The position numbers were made by a program, and so were the translations under genes. From positions 1 to 21,879 of the forward strand of contig QIHH01000096.1 of the NCBI GenBank assembly GCA_003230195.1: a DNA stretch of 21,879 nt, given 5' to 3'. Source of the stretch: Gammaproteobacteria bacterium (GTDB lineage: Bacteria; Pseudomonadota; Gammaproteobacteria; SZUA-140). Of the stretch, positions 8,721 through 16,080 are shown one piece after another (position 1 is the stretch's first letter; each line of letters opens with the position of its first letter). The notes below the pieces were generated by a model. The model searched no databases. It was not told the origin of the DNA and was given only the letters and a program-made list of their open reading frames with translations.

Positions 8721-9710
8721 ATGAGTAAGATTGAACAAATCTGGTATAATGGTGGTATTGGTGTGATTCCATTGTTACCGTTATCTTGGTTATTTCGCTG
8801 TTTGATAATGGTGAGACATTGGCTCTATCAACATAATTGGTTAGTGGTAAATCATTTCTCTGCACCGCTAATTGTTGTCGGTAATATTACGGTGGGTGGT
8901 ACAGGCAAAACACCTTTTGTTATCTGGTTGGCAACTTTTTTACGTAACAAAGGGTATAAGCCTGGGATTGTTTCTCGTGGTTATGGCGGTGTGGCTACTG
9001 AATCGCCGCAACCAGTAACGACTACTAGTAGTCCTGCATTAGTTGGTGATGAGGCGGTGTTGTTGGCACGTCGCTGTTGTTGTCCAATGGTTATATCATC
9101 TAAACGTTCGGATGCAGTAAATATGTTGTTAAATGATTTTGATTGCAACATCGTCATTGCTGATGATGGATTACAGCATTACGCAATGGGGCGTGACATC
9201 GAAATCGTTATCTTGGATGGGCTTCGTCGATTTGGCAATGGACAGATGTTGCCTGCCGGGCCATTACGAGAGCCTGTTTCCCGATTAAAAAGTGTTGACC
9301 TGTGTGTCGTAAATGGAGAATCACACTTATCTGGTGAGTACGGTATGGCTCTGGTGCAGAGTTCCCTTTATAATTTACAAACACCAGAAATAAGAGAGAG
9401 GTTATCCCTATTTAAGGGGAAAAGGGTCCATGCTGTGGCTGGCATAGGGAACCCTGAGAGATTTTTCAATCTACTTAGGGATGCGGATATCAATGTCATA
9501 CCCCACCCTTTTCCGGATCACCACGTCTACTGTGCTGATGACCTGAATTTTGATGATGCTGCTGTAGTGATGACAGAGAAAGATGCAGTCAAATGTGCTT
9601 CTTTTGAAAAGCAAAATCATTGGGCATTGAGTATTGATATGGCTCCCGAATTAAAAGCAGAAGAAAATTTATCTGTGTTACTAAAAAATATTGATCGCAT
9701 GAATAGTTAA
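8721..9710 (+). CDS. lpxK: Tetraacyldisaccharide 4'-kinase LpxK
   Basis: LpxK phosphorylates the 4' position of the tetraacyl disaccharide to form lipid IVA, at the inner membrane. The 329-residue protein starts with a membrane-anchoring N-terminus (about 12-40). It carries an atypical P-loop, GNITVGGTGKT, at 54-64, followed by VSRGYGG, GDEAVLLARR, DDGLQHYAMGRD and the C-terminal MTEKDAVKC, all diagnostic of LpxK. ATG 8721 is chosen because it gives the short MSKIEQIW start, close to the E. coli MIEKIW. A TTG six bases upstream is in frame but unnecessary. Codon use is visibly richer in A/T than in msbA, and the same is true of ycaR after it. ycaR starts 15 bases downstream. Confidence 0.95.
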   Translation: MSKIEQIWYNGGIGVIPLLPLSWLFRCLIMVRHWLYQHNWLVVNHFSAPLIVVGNITVGGTGKTPFVIWLATFLRNKGYKPGIVSRGYGGVATESPQPVTTTSSPALVGDEAVLLARRCCCPMVISSKRSDAVNMLLNDFDCNIVIADDGLQHYAMGRDIEIVILDGLRRFGNGQMLPAGPLREPVSRLKSVDLCVVNGESHLSGEYGMALVQSSLYNLQTPEIRERLSLFKGKRVHAVAGIGNPERFFNLLRDADINVIPHPFPDHHVYCADDLNFDDAAVVMTEKDAVKCASFEKQNHWALSIDMAPELKAEENLSVLLKNIDRMNS

Positions 9711-9725
9711 GAGGATGAAATTGTA

Positions 9726-9905
9726 ATGGATAAGAAACTACTGGATATTCTTGCCTGCCCGCTATGCAAGGGACCTTTAGTGTATAAAGAAGAAGACAAT
9801 GAATTGATTTGCAAAATAGACAGGCTTGCTTATCAAGTTCGCGATGATATTCCTGTGATGTTGGTTGATAGGGCGCGCGAGTTACCTGCCGACGAGGAAG
9901 TTTAA
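9726..9905 (+). CDS. ycaR: Trm112 family protein (YcaR-like)
   Basis: This 59-residue zinc-ribbon-like protein of the Trm112 family starts with MDKKLLDILACPLCKGPL and has a third cysteine in ELICKID (C11, C14, C29). It ends in RARELPADEEV, aligning along its whole length with E. coli YcaR. Eukaryotic Trm112 activates methyltransferases; the bacterial role is not settled. The place between lpxK and kdsB is conserved in Enterobacteria and Pseudomonas, which supports the call. A GAGGA stretch near 9711-9715 is a reasonable ribosome-binding site. The last bases overlap the start of a kdsB remnant in another frame. Confidence 0.93.
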   Translation: MDKKLLDILACPLCKGPLVYKEEDNELICKIDRLAYQVRDDIPVMLVDRARELPADEEV

Positions 9906-9966
9906 CGGTAATCTGCTATGTGAGATTACCGGTAAAATGCTAGTTCAGCATGTTTATGAACGTACG
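9883..9966 (+). pseudogene. kdsB: kdsB (CMP-KDO synthetase) 5' remnant
   Basis: In the frame beginning YLPTR, the segment to 9966 reads like the start of KdsB. I see Y-x-x-TR, then LL, I-x-GK, and the block QHVYER; intact KdsB has ARYASTR, then LL-x-I-x-GK and the (I/V)QHVYER block. KdsB activates KDO to CMP-KDO for the LPS inner core, and kdsB follows ycaR in both the E. coli and Pseudomonas orders, so the place is right. Similarity stops after ER-T at about 9966, and the frame ends at 10077 in unrelated sequence. The usual VVIPAR start is lost into the ycaR overlap. About 220 residues are missing, so it cannot encode the enzyme. Confidence 0.72.
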
Positions 9967-10262
9967 TTTGAAGGTGATGAAATATCAGAGCTACTTAAAG
10001 TCAGCAGTTCGATTGCCATCCCGTCAGCGTCCAGATTACCATCGGTGGTCATTAAAATAGGCAGTGTCATCGTCTGAGGTACTCGGCGGTGTGCATCACC
10101 ATGTTGATCAGGCTGGATCGAGGTGTGTTCCTCACAGTTCTGTAGGACAAATGATGGGCCGTCTTCGAGTATCTCAATAATCTCAAATATCACATTCTGA
10201 AAGCGTACGTGTTGGCCAATCGCACTGCGTAAACTCTCTATTTCTGATATTAGTGGCGTCAT
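9954..10262 (-). CDS. Small hypothetical protein, minus strand in the kdsB gap
   Basis: This 102-residue reading frame starts at ATG 10262 (MTPLISEIESLRSAIGQ) and ends at TAA 9954-9956. It is acidic and soluble-looking, with no signal peptide, membrane helix or cysteine motif. The middle (IEILEDGPSFVLQNCEEH, then IQPDQHGDAHRRVPQTMTLPIL) has the regular hydrophobic/charged pattern of a real small beta-rich protein. I have a vague memory of similar hypothetical proteins in gammaproteobacteria, but I cannot name a family. The last 15 or so residues run antisense into the kdsB remnant and are probably read-through after a junction. In-frame alternatives upstream (to 10280) exist. It could be an intact small gene or the inserted remains of one. 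Confidence 0.45.
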   Translation of the reverse strand: MTPLISEIESLRSAIGQHVRFQNVIFEIIEILEDGPSFVLQNCEEHTSIQPDQHGDAHRRVPQTMTLPILMTTDGNLDADGMAIELLTLSSSDISSPSNVRS

Positions 10263-10618
10263 ACCAAAGGGCCTCATCAATAAGTATTGCAGGTAAATTA
10301 TCTATCACGTGGAGTACGATACTATTTGTATATTTTTCAATTACCATAGTATCATCATTATATATTTGACTGATATAAATGTCTTTCTTATTAGCCTTGC
10401 GTGCCGAAATAATCCGGATCGGATTTTCATCGCGTTCTGTCTAACTAAAAAATATTAATAACTTCGTGAGTGGAATGTTTACAATCCTGAATCCGAGGCT
10501 TAACAGCATGTTACTGATACTCAAGATATATTTTGATTCTATAGTGTAATATTGTCAAATCCCATAAGTAATCATGGTTTTAATGAGCAATTTAATTCGA
10601 TTAATGAGGGTCTAATGG
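9967..10618. other. Degenerate islet between kdsB remnant and phosphatase gene
   Basis: This roughly 650-base stretch replaces the rest of kdsB. It holds the small minus-strand frame (9954-10262), the brnT fragment (10375-10440) and AT-rich sequence with no recognisable gene (10441-10614). I see no transposase, integrase, terminal inverted repeat or target duplication. GAGGG at 10606-10610 is the ribosome-binding site of the following phosphatase gene. Confidence 0.6.
10375..10440 (-). pseudogene. brnT: brnT toxin 3' remnant
   Basis: On the minus strand, just after an in-frame TAG (10443-10441), the translation reads TERDENPIRIISARKANKKDIY. BrnT ribonuclease toxins end in almost this pattern: a Y-x-ER turn, IRIISARKA and then a KK/KR-x-E helix. 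The rest of the toxin (about 65 N-terminal residues) is not visible upstream in any minus frame to 10618, and no brnA antitoxin is next to it. The open frame runs on to a stop at 10185-10183 through unrecognised residues. This is a decayed fragment of a type II toxin-antitoxin locus. Confidence 0.66.
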
Positions 10619-11107
10619 ATGGTTAAAGTATTGTTTGTATGCATGGGTAATATCTGCCGTTCACCTACTGCACATGGGGTTTTTGATCATCTTGTGCAGC
10701 AAGCGTCGCTAGCTCAACGGATCGAAATAGATTCTGCCGGCACGCATGCCTATCATGTAGGAGAGCCGCCGGATAAGAGAGCGCAAGCCAGCGCATTAAA
10801 TAGAGGGTTTAATCTTAGCTCACAGCGTGCAAGGTGTGTGCAAAAAGTGGACTTTGATTACTATGACTATGTGATTGCCATGGATAATGACAACCTTGCT
10901 AATTTAATTGATATTTGCCCTCAGGAGCTGAGTAATAAGGTTTCACTTTTTCTCAGTTATTCGAGTGATGTTGATGAGAAAGAGGTACCTGATCCCTATT
11001 ATGGTGGTTCTAGAGGTTTTGAGCGAGTACTGGATATGGTAGAGTCTGCTGCAGGTGGATTATTAAGCGAGATTAAAGAGAAGCGCCTCAGTCCTGATAA
11101 TCCCTAA
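10619..11107 (+). CDS. Low molecular weight protein-tyrosine phosphatase
   Basis: This cytoplasmic phosphatase of the arsenate-reductase-like LMW-PTP fold has 162 residues, the normal family length. The N-terminal P-loop VCMGNICRSPT contains the catalytic C8 and R14 (CX5R). The general acid is D125 in the motif VPDPYYGG. DSAGTHAYHVGEPPDKRA is the usual substrate-loop region. All key residues are present. GAGGG at 10606-10610 stands eight bases before ATG 10619. The orthologous Pseudomonas gene follows kdsB and precedes murB; here kdsB is a remnant and murB is absent. Substrates are not deducible: members of this class act on tyrosine kinases of capsule synthesis or on small phosphoesters. The gene converges on rne across a shared terminator. 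Confidence 0.93.
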   Translation: MVKVLFVCMGNICRSPTAHGVFDHLVQQASLAQRIEIDSAGTHAYHVGEPPDKRAQASALNRGFNLSSQRARCVQKVDFDYYDYVIAMDNDNLANLIDICPQELSNKVSLFLSYSSDVDEKEVPDPYYGGSRGFERVLDMVESAAGGLLSEIKEKRLSPDNP

Positions 11108-11112
11108 ATAAA

Positions 11113-11151
11113 AAAGGCCATGACCTAGTTTAAGTTTAGGTCGTGGCCTTT
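11113..11151. terminator. Bidirectional intrinsic terminator
   Basis: A 15-bp stem pairs 11113-11127 (AAAGGCCATGACCTA) with 11137-11151, with one A/G mismatch, around a nine-base loop. A-runs on the left and T-rich bases on the right allow function in both directions. It lies between the convergent phosphatase (stop 11107) and rne (stop 11174). Confidence 0.88.
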
Positions 11152-11173
11152 GTATTCCTGCATTCAGTGCTAA

Positions 11174-13831
11174 CTAGTCGTTAGCCTTTCCAGTAGGGGG
11201 TGTCACTGGTTTGTTGCTGACAGCCTGAAATGCCGCTTTTTTAGTCTCTATCTGAACCAATGCCGATTTTGGTGTAGCTGGCGCATTACTTAGCTCAGCT
11301 GGAGCAGGCTTTGAAGCAGTTGGCACACTTTGCTCTGGTGCAAGCATTGGTTTATTAACGGCCACAGGCTTTTTCTCTTCCTGTTTTACTTGCGGAGCAG
11401 GTGCCGCAGATTTAGGTGAAGATACCGCTTGTGGCTTATCAACAGCAGGTTTTTCTACAGGCTTTGAAGCCCATCGTTCCGTTGGTGCTTTGGGGGCTTG
11501 AACTGGCCTTTTCGGTGCTACATATTGCGTGCTACCAGTACTAGAAGCTGGACTAGAGGGACTCGAAGGCTGAGCGACTTCTATTTTCTTTGCATCAGCA
11601 TTTCTAACGCTCATATCAGCTGTTTGTACCTTTGGTGCTGAATTTTCCTGAGATCTTTCTACTGGTTGAGGTGTTGGTGCTTGAATGGCTGGCTTATCAG
11701 CACTTGCTGGTTGAGGTGTATTACTGCTAACCGCTGGCACAGAAGATTCAGTCGCTGCATTCTCTACAGATGTCGTGCTGTCGCCATTTTGTCTATTGCT
11801 ATCGCGGTTGCGATTACGGCGACCACCACGACGACGACGTGGACGAGTATTCTTAGGCGCATCAGTACCATTATCAGCAGGATTATTAGGTGTGGCCGAG
11901 GTGTCTTCAGGCACAGCGACTGTTGTGCTATTTTGATCGATAGCTACTTCGGCATTACCTTTGTCTTGACTGTTATTATTGCGACGTCTGCTACCGCCTT
12001 TAGCGTTTTTTTCACGGTTACCGCTACGCGATGAACTCGATTTTTCACTGCGCTGAGATCGTCCGCGACCACCAGTATTTGAGCGCGAAGAGCGAGCTCT
12101 AGATGGTGTTTTGGTGATTTTAATTTCAGTGGTTGTCTCTTCTTTGTTACCGCTGAAGAGGGTGCTCCAGAGACGTTTGATAAAACCATCTTCACCTAGC
12201 GTTTCAGTTGTATTACGAGTCGGTGCTGGGGAACTTGGTACAACTCCTTTTACAGCTGGCTGCTCGGCTGCCACCTGAGGCGCAGCTGACATGATGGTCT
12301 CTTTCTTTTCTTCAACTTCAGTGGCGAGTTCATAGCTATTCTTCGCGCCATTGGATAGTTCGTCGGCACGTTGGCGTTGAACAGTGTAGTTTGGAATTTC
12401 CAGTGATGAGTTAGCAATTAAAAGAATGCGCACATTCTGGCGTTTCTCGATTGCAGAGACAATTTCGCGTTTTTCATTCAACAGGTATGTTGCCACATCA
12501 ACCGGCAATTGCGCGATGATCTGGGCCGTCTGTTCCTTCATCGCATCTTCCTCGATAATGCGCAAAATAGAGAGCGAGAGTGATTCAACACTACGAATCG
12601 AGCCAAGGCCACTACAACGAGGACAGGTGTGCTGGCTAGATTCACCCAGCGAAGGGCGCAGGCGTTGACGTGACATTTCCAGCAGGCCAAAGCGTGAGAT
12701 ACGGCCTACCTGGATGCGTGCCCGATCTTTTTTGAGCGCTTCACGAATGCGGTTTTCAACTTCACGCTGATTACGGCTAGGGGTCATGTCGATGAAATCG
12801 ATGACCACCAGCCCACCCATGTCACGCAGGCGTAGTTGGCGGGCAATTTCGTCTGCCGCTTCAAGGTTGGTCGAAAGGGCGGTTTCTTCAATATCGCTGC
12901 CTTTTGTGGCACGACTTGAGTTGATGTCGATAGAGACCAGCGCCTCGGTTGGGTCGATCACAATTGAACCACCCGATGGCAAGCGGAGCTCATGTTGGAA
13001 CGCCGCTTCAATTTGGCTTTCAATTTGATAGCGCGTGAAGAGTGGAACGGCATCTTCGTAGCGTTTAATTTTGTTTAAATTATGTGGCATGACCTGTTGC
13101 ATAAATTCACGCGCGTTGTTAAAAACATCTCCATCATCGATTAAGATCTCACCGATGTCCGGACGTAGATAGTCGCGAATGGCACGAATGATGATATTGC
13201 TTTCCTGGTAAATCAGAAAAGGAGCGGATTTTTCTGGTACTGCAGCTTCGATCGCTTCCCATACGCGGGCTAGATAATCCATATCCCATTGTAGTTCTTC
13301 ATCACTCTTGCCGACGCCCGCGGTACGGACGATCATTCCCATGCCGTCTGGGATTGTGAGTGAGTCCAGTACTGCGCGTAGCTCAGAACGTTCCTCACCT
13401 TCAATGCGACGAGAGATGCCGCCTGCACGCGGATTGTTTGGCATCAGTACTAGGTAGCGCCCAGCAAGGCTTATGAAGGTGGTGAGTGCTGCGCCCTTAG
13501 TACCGCGCTCTTCTTTAGCGATCTGAATCAGAATTTCCTGGCCTTCTCTCAGGACATCTTTGATTTCAAGGCGCTTGCCTTCAGGCGGCTGCTTGTAGAA
13601 AACTGATGGGGCAACTTCTTTGAGTGGCAGGAAGCCGTGACGATCAGCACCGTAATCGACAAACGCAGCTTCAAGACTGGGCTCGACGCGGGTGATTTTT
13701 CCTTTGTAAATATTGGATTTTTTTTGTTCTCTTGCTGGTGTTTCGATATCAAGATCATATAGGCGTTGGCCGTCTACCAGCGCGACACGCAACTCTTCAG
13801 GTTGAGTGGCGTTAATCAACATTCTTTTCAT
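11174..13831 (-). CDS. rne: Ribonuclease E
   Basis: RNase E is the endoribonuclease that starts mRNA decay and matures rRNA and tRNA, and it is the scaffold of the degradosome at the inner membrane. The 885-residue protein has the canonical catalytic half. The S1 domain lies at about 36-120. The DNase I-like site has D302 (VSIDINSSRAT) and D345 (VVIDFIDM), matching D303/D346 of E. coli. The zinc-link CPRC has cysteines 403 and 406. The C-terminal half, from about 510, is low-complexity and disordered. It has Arg-rich RNA-binding blocks (for example RPRRRRGGRRNRNRD) and a Pro/Ala/Lys-rich tail, shorter than in E. coli (1061 residues). AGGAA upstream of ATG 13831 is a fair ribosome-binding site. 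It is divergent from rluC, the standard rne-rluC pairing, and probably autoregulated through its leader. Confidence 0.97.
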   Translation of the reverse strand: MKRMLINATQPEELRVALVDGQRLYDLDIETPAREQKKSNIYKGKITRVEPSLEAAFVDYGADRHGFLPLKEVAPSVFYKQPPEGKRLEIKDVLREGQEILIQIAKEERGTKGAALTTFISLAGRYLVLMPNNPRAGGISRRIEGEERSELRAVLDSLTIPDGMGMIVRTAGVGKSDEELQWDMDYLARVWEAIEAAVPEKSAPFLIYQESNIIIRAIRDYLRPDIGEILIDDGDVFNNAREFMQQVMPHNLNKIKRYEDAVPLFTRYQIESQIEAAFQHELRLPSGGSIVIDPTEALVSIDINSSRATKGSDIEETALSTNLEAADEIARQLRLRDMGGLVVIDFIDMTPSRNQREVENRIREALKKDRARIQVGRISRFGLLEMSRQRLRPSLGESSQHTCPRCSGLGSIRSVESLSLSILRIIEEDAMKEQTAQIIAQLPVDVATYLLNEKREIVSAIEKRQNVRILLIANSSLEIPNYTVQRQRADELSNGAKNSYELATEVEEKKETIMSAAPQVAAEQPAVKGVVPSSPAPTRNTTETLGEDGFIKRLWSTLFSGNKEETTTEIKITKTPSRARSSRSNTGGRGRSQRSEKSSSSRSGNREKNAKGGSRRRNNNSQDKGNAEVAIDQNSTTVAVPEDTSATPNNPADNGTDAPKNTRPRRRRGGRRNRNRDSNRQNGDSTTSVENAATESSVPAVSSNTPQPASADKPAIQAPTPQPVERSQENSAPKVQTADMSVRNADAKKIEVAQPSSPSSPASSTGSTQYVAPKRPVQAPKAPTERWASKPVEKPAVDKPQAVSSPKSAAPAPQVKQEEKKPVAVNKPMLAPEQSVPTASKPAPAELSNAPATPKSALVQIETKKAAFQAVSNKPVTPPTGKAND

Positions 13832-13841
13832 TTTTTAACAA

Positions 13842-14080
13842 TTCCTATGGCGCCCACGCATTGCCATCAATTCGGAGATTGCCGAACGTTTATCTCTGTT
13901 TGGTTGGGCGGAGTTTTCACTCCGCTGTTCAACGTTGCCTGAGCATAATTGCATGCTTCTCGGCGATGTTCAGTTCGGCTCTCACCATGCAAAACCGCAT
14001 GGGGGCATATTTATAAAACAGCGCTCGTAAATTAGGGTCGAGCTAGCAATTACCCTTGCCCTCACGGTTGAGGGCTCAAT
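13842..14080 (-). promoter_or_regulatory. Structured rne 5' leader with serial hairpins
   Basis: The 533 bases between rne and rluC hold no credible gene. Read in the rne direction they contain small hairpins one after another. These are GCCCTCA/TGAGGGC (14058-14075), CCATGC/GCATGG (13985-14002), AGCAT/ATGCT (13942-13957), a perfect 7-bp GCGGAGT/ACTCCGC stem closed by a GAAA tetraloop (13908-13925) and TTCGG/CCGAA (13871-13886). The E. coli rne leader contains hairpins bound by RNase E for feedback control, so the same role is inferred here. A weak promoter candidate on the minus strand (TTGGAT, 17 bases, CAATAT) lies near 14210-14240. The rest of the gap (14081-14349) shows nothing else I can name. 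Confidence 0.5.
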
Positions 14081-14349
14081 ATTGCGTTTCGTTTCAGCCT
14101 GACTTTTTGTCTGCTTCGGCTCCGCTATCTTCCCGTTTGTCTGGGAGGGGGTCGAGCAGCGCTGCTTCGTGTAGAGCAACGCAGTCAGGCTAGTTTCGCG
14201 CCATATTGTGTAAAAAACATTTGTCATCCAAACGTAAAGTTTGGACAATCGCTGTATCTCATGCCTAAAGGCAGGATACCATCCAGCCAATATATCAAGA
14301 ATTCCGGGTAGTATCAAACCTGCGAGTTGAGTTATTTTATTGATATTAC

Positions 14350-14354
14350 AGGAG
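14350..14354 (+). promoter_or_regulatory. Ribosome-binding site deciding the rluC start
   Basis: AGGAG at 14350-14354 ends only one base before ATG 14356, too close for initiation there. It is ten bases before the in-frame TTG at 14365, which gives the MSD-type N-terminus usual for RluC. This favours TTG 14365 as the start. Confidence 0.55.
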
Positions 14355-14364
14355 AATGATTGAG

Positions 14365-15336
14365 TTGAGCGACAATACGACACGCCATCCGGTACGCCTG
14401 CTGACAATTGATAGCAGCAATGCCGGACAGCGCATTGATAATTTTCTACTGACAGCCCTTAAGGGGGTGCCTAGAAGCCTAGTTTATCGCTTGCTGCGTA
14501 CTGGGCAGGTGCGCGTGAACAAAGGTAGAATTAAGCAGACATATCGCCTTCAACTTGATGATATTGTAAGGGTTCCACCCGTTTCTATGCCATCTGAGTG
14601 TGCACATGAAGCGCCGTCAAAAGGCCTTTGTCATGCAATTGCAGCGTCGATCATTTTCGAAGATGATAATCTCATTATTATCGACAAGCCGTCCGGTATT
14701 GCTGTTCATGGTGGCAGCGGTATAGCCAATGGCGTGATCGAAATAATGAGGGTCATTCGCCCCGAAGAAAAGGATCTTGAGCTAGTCCATCGGCTCGATC
14801 GGCAGACCTCTGGCTGCCTGTTATTGGCAAAAAACCGTCCGGCCCTGCTGGAACTGCACGAACTTTTGCGTGAAAACCTGATTGATAAGCGCTATTTTGC
14901 GCTCGTTCAGGGCTATTGGCAGGACGATGAGAACACTGTTAACTTTCCACTATTAAAAGAGCGAGCAGAATCTGGGCTGCGTACGGTGAAGGTGAACAAG
15001 GATGGTCAGTCCTCAACGACTCAATTTTCGGTAAAGCAGCATTTTGACCATCGCATGACCTTGCTAGAGGCAAAACCATTGACCGGGCGCATGCATCAGA
15101 TTCGCGTACATGCGGCCCATTCAGGGCACCCGATCTTGGGCGATGAAGTTTACGGGAAACGTACCTTGAATCGCGAACTCAAAAAACAGGGGTTAAAGCG
15201 TTTGTTTCTTCATGCCCACACACTCAATTTTATGTTACCGAGCACCATGAAAAAGATATCGGTCTCGGCACCACTTAGCCCAGTGCTTGAGACATTTCTG
15301 AATTCACTGGAAAACGAGGCACACAATGAACAATAG
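14365..15336 (+). CDS. rluC: Ribosomal large subunit pseudouridine synthase RluC
   Basis: RluC isomerises specific uridines of 23S rRNA (955, 2504 and 2580 in E. coli) to pseudouridine. The protein is 323 residues from TTG 14365, or 326 from ATG 14356. An S4 RNA-binding domain at about 17-75 (QRIDNFLLTALKGVPRSLVY, VRVNKGRIKQTYRLQ) precedes the RluA-type catalytic domain. Motif I is LVHRLDRQTSG with catalytic D145; LTGRMHQIRVHAAHSGHPILGD is the C-terminal family motif. The position divergent from rne is the classic rluC location and distinguishes it from RluD or RluA. Its 3' end overlaps the HAD gene by 11 bases, so the two are probably translated from one message. Confidence 0.94.
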   Translation: MSDNTTRHPVRLLTIDSSNAGQRIDNFLLTALKGVPRSLVYRLLRTGQVRVNKGRIKQTYRLQLDDIVRVPPVSMPSECAHEAPSKGLCHAIAASIIFEDDNLIIIDKPSGIAVHGGSGIANGVIEIMRVIRPEEKDLELVHRLDRQTSGCLLLAKNRPALLELHELLRENLIDKRYFALVQGYWQDDENTVNFPLLKERAESGLRTVKVNKDGQSSTTQFSVKQHFDHRMTLLEAKPLTGRMHQIRVHAAHSGHPILGDEVYGKRTLNRELKKQGLKRLFLHAHTLNFMLPSTMKKISVSAPLSPVLETFLNSLENEAHNEQ

Positions 15337-15982
15337 ATTTAAACTCGTTGTTTTCGATTGGGATGGCACACTAATGGACTCTGAGGCACAGATTACCCAG
15401 TCGCTCGCCAATGTGATTGCTGAATTGGCGCTGGCAGAGCGAAGTAACCATGAACTACGTAATGTTATCGGGCTAGGCTTACCGGAGGCAATTCGTCGGC
15501 TTTATCCGAATGAGGGCGCGGCAACCGTTGATAAATTTGTGGGTTGTTACCGCCATCACTTTTTAGCGGGTAATCAAAACCGCTCGGTACTGTTTGATGG
15601 CGCGATGGAGGTGATCAAGCGCCTACATGCTAATGACTATCTACTTGCGGTCGCCACCGGCAAAAGTCGACACGGATTAGACCGGTCGATTGCGGAAACC
15701 CATTCTGGCGACTATTTCCACACTACGCGCTGTGCCGACGAAACACACTCCAAACCACATCCTCAAATGTTACTGGAGATTATGGCAGTGCTGGACGTTT
15801 CACCAGAAGAAACAGTGATGATTGGTGATACCGAGTATGATCTACAGATGGCAGCTGAGGCGGGCACGGCATCTCTGGGTGTCACTTACGGGGTACATGC
15901 GGTGGAACGTTTGCAAGCACATCAGCCACTTGCATGCCTCAATAATATTTCAGAAGTAGGCGAACTGCTGTATAAAGACTGA
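15326..15982 (+). CDS. HAD-superfamily IA hydrolase, phosphoglycolate phosphatase-like
   Basis: This cytoplasmic phosphatase of 218 residues has all four HAD motifs: FDWDGT (nucleophile D11, acid D13), T111 in VATGKS, K143 in SKPHP and GDTEYD (D168, D172). The helical cap between about 20 and 85 places it in subfamily IA, with phosphoglycolate phosphatase and beta-phosphoglucomutase. The exact substrate cannot be read from sequence. It overlaps rluC by 11 bases, and a GAGGC ribosome-binding site lies inside the rluC end (15314-15318). In Pseudomonas a HAD gene occupies the same place between rluC and sppA. Confidence 0.93.
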   Translation: MNNRFKLVVFDWDGTLMDSEAQITQSLANVIAELALAERSNHELRNVIGLGLPEAIRRLYPNEGAATVDKFVGCYRHHFLAGNQNRSVLFDGAMEVIKRLHANDYLLAVATGKSRHGLDRSIAETHSGDYFHTTRCADETHSKPHPQMLLEIMAVLDVSPEETVMIGDTEYDLQMAAEAGTASLGVTYGVHAVERLQAHQPLACLNNISEVGELLYKD

Positions 15983-16080
15983 ATTAATGTGGGCAGGGCG
16001 TACGCCGATAAGCCTTCGAAACCAATTATTGATTTAAAAAATAACCATTCCTTACAAAAGGAAAAAGTACGGATACCAAT

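Noticed and set aside
10183..10374. Frame after the brnT fragment as a degenerate MqsA/YgiT-like antitoxin
   Set aside because: A segment resembling V-I-x-N-x-PA is present, but the zinc cysteines and the HTH domain are missing, so the similarity is too weak to report as a feature.
11666..12034. Plus-strand ORF inside rne
   Set aside because: It is the shadow of the low-complexity C-terminal half of RNase E, rich in W, C and T from antisense of Arg/Pro/Ala codons.
13982..14407. 141-codon minus-strand ORF upstream of rne
   Set aside because: It lies across the hairpin-rich leader and the rluC start, its composition is erratic and it shows no family features. It is read here as non-coding leader.
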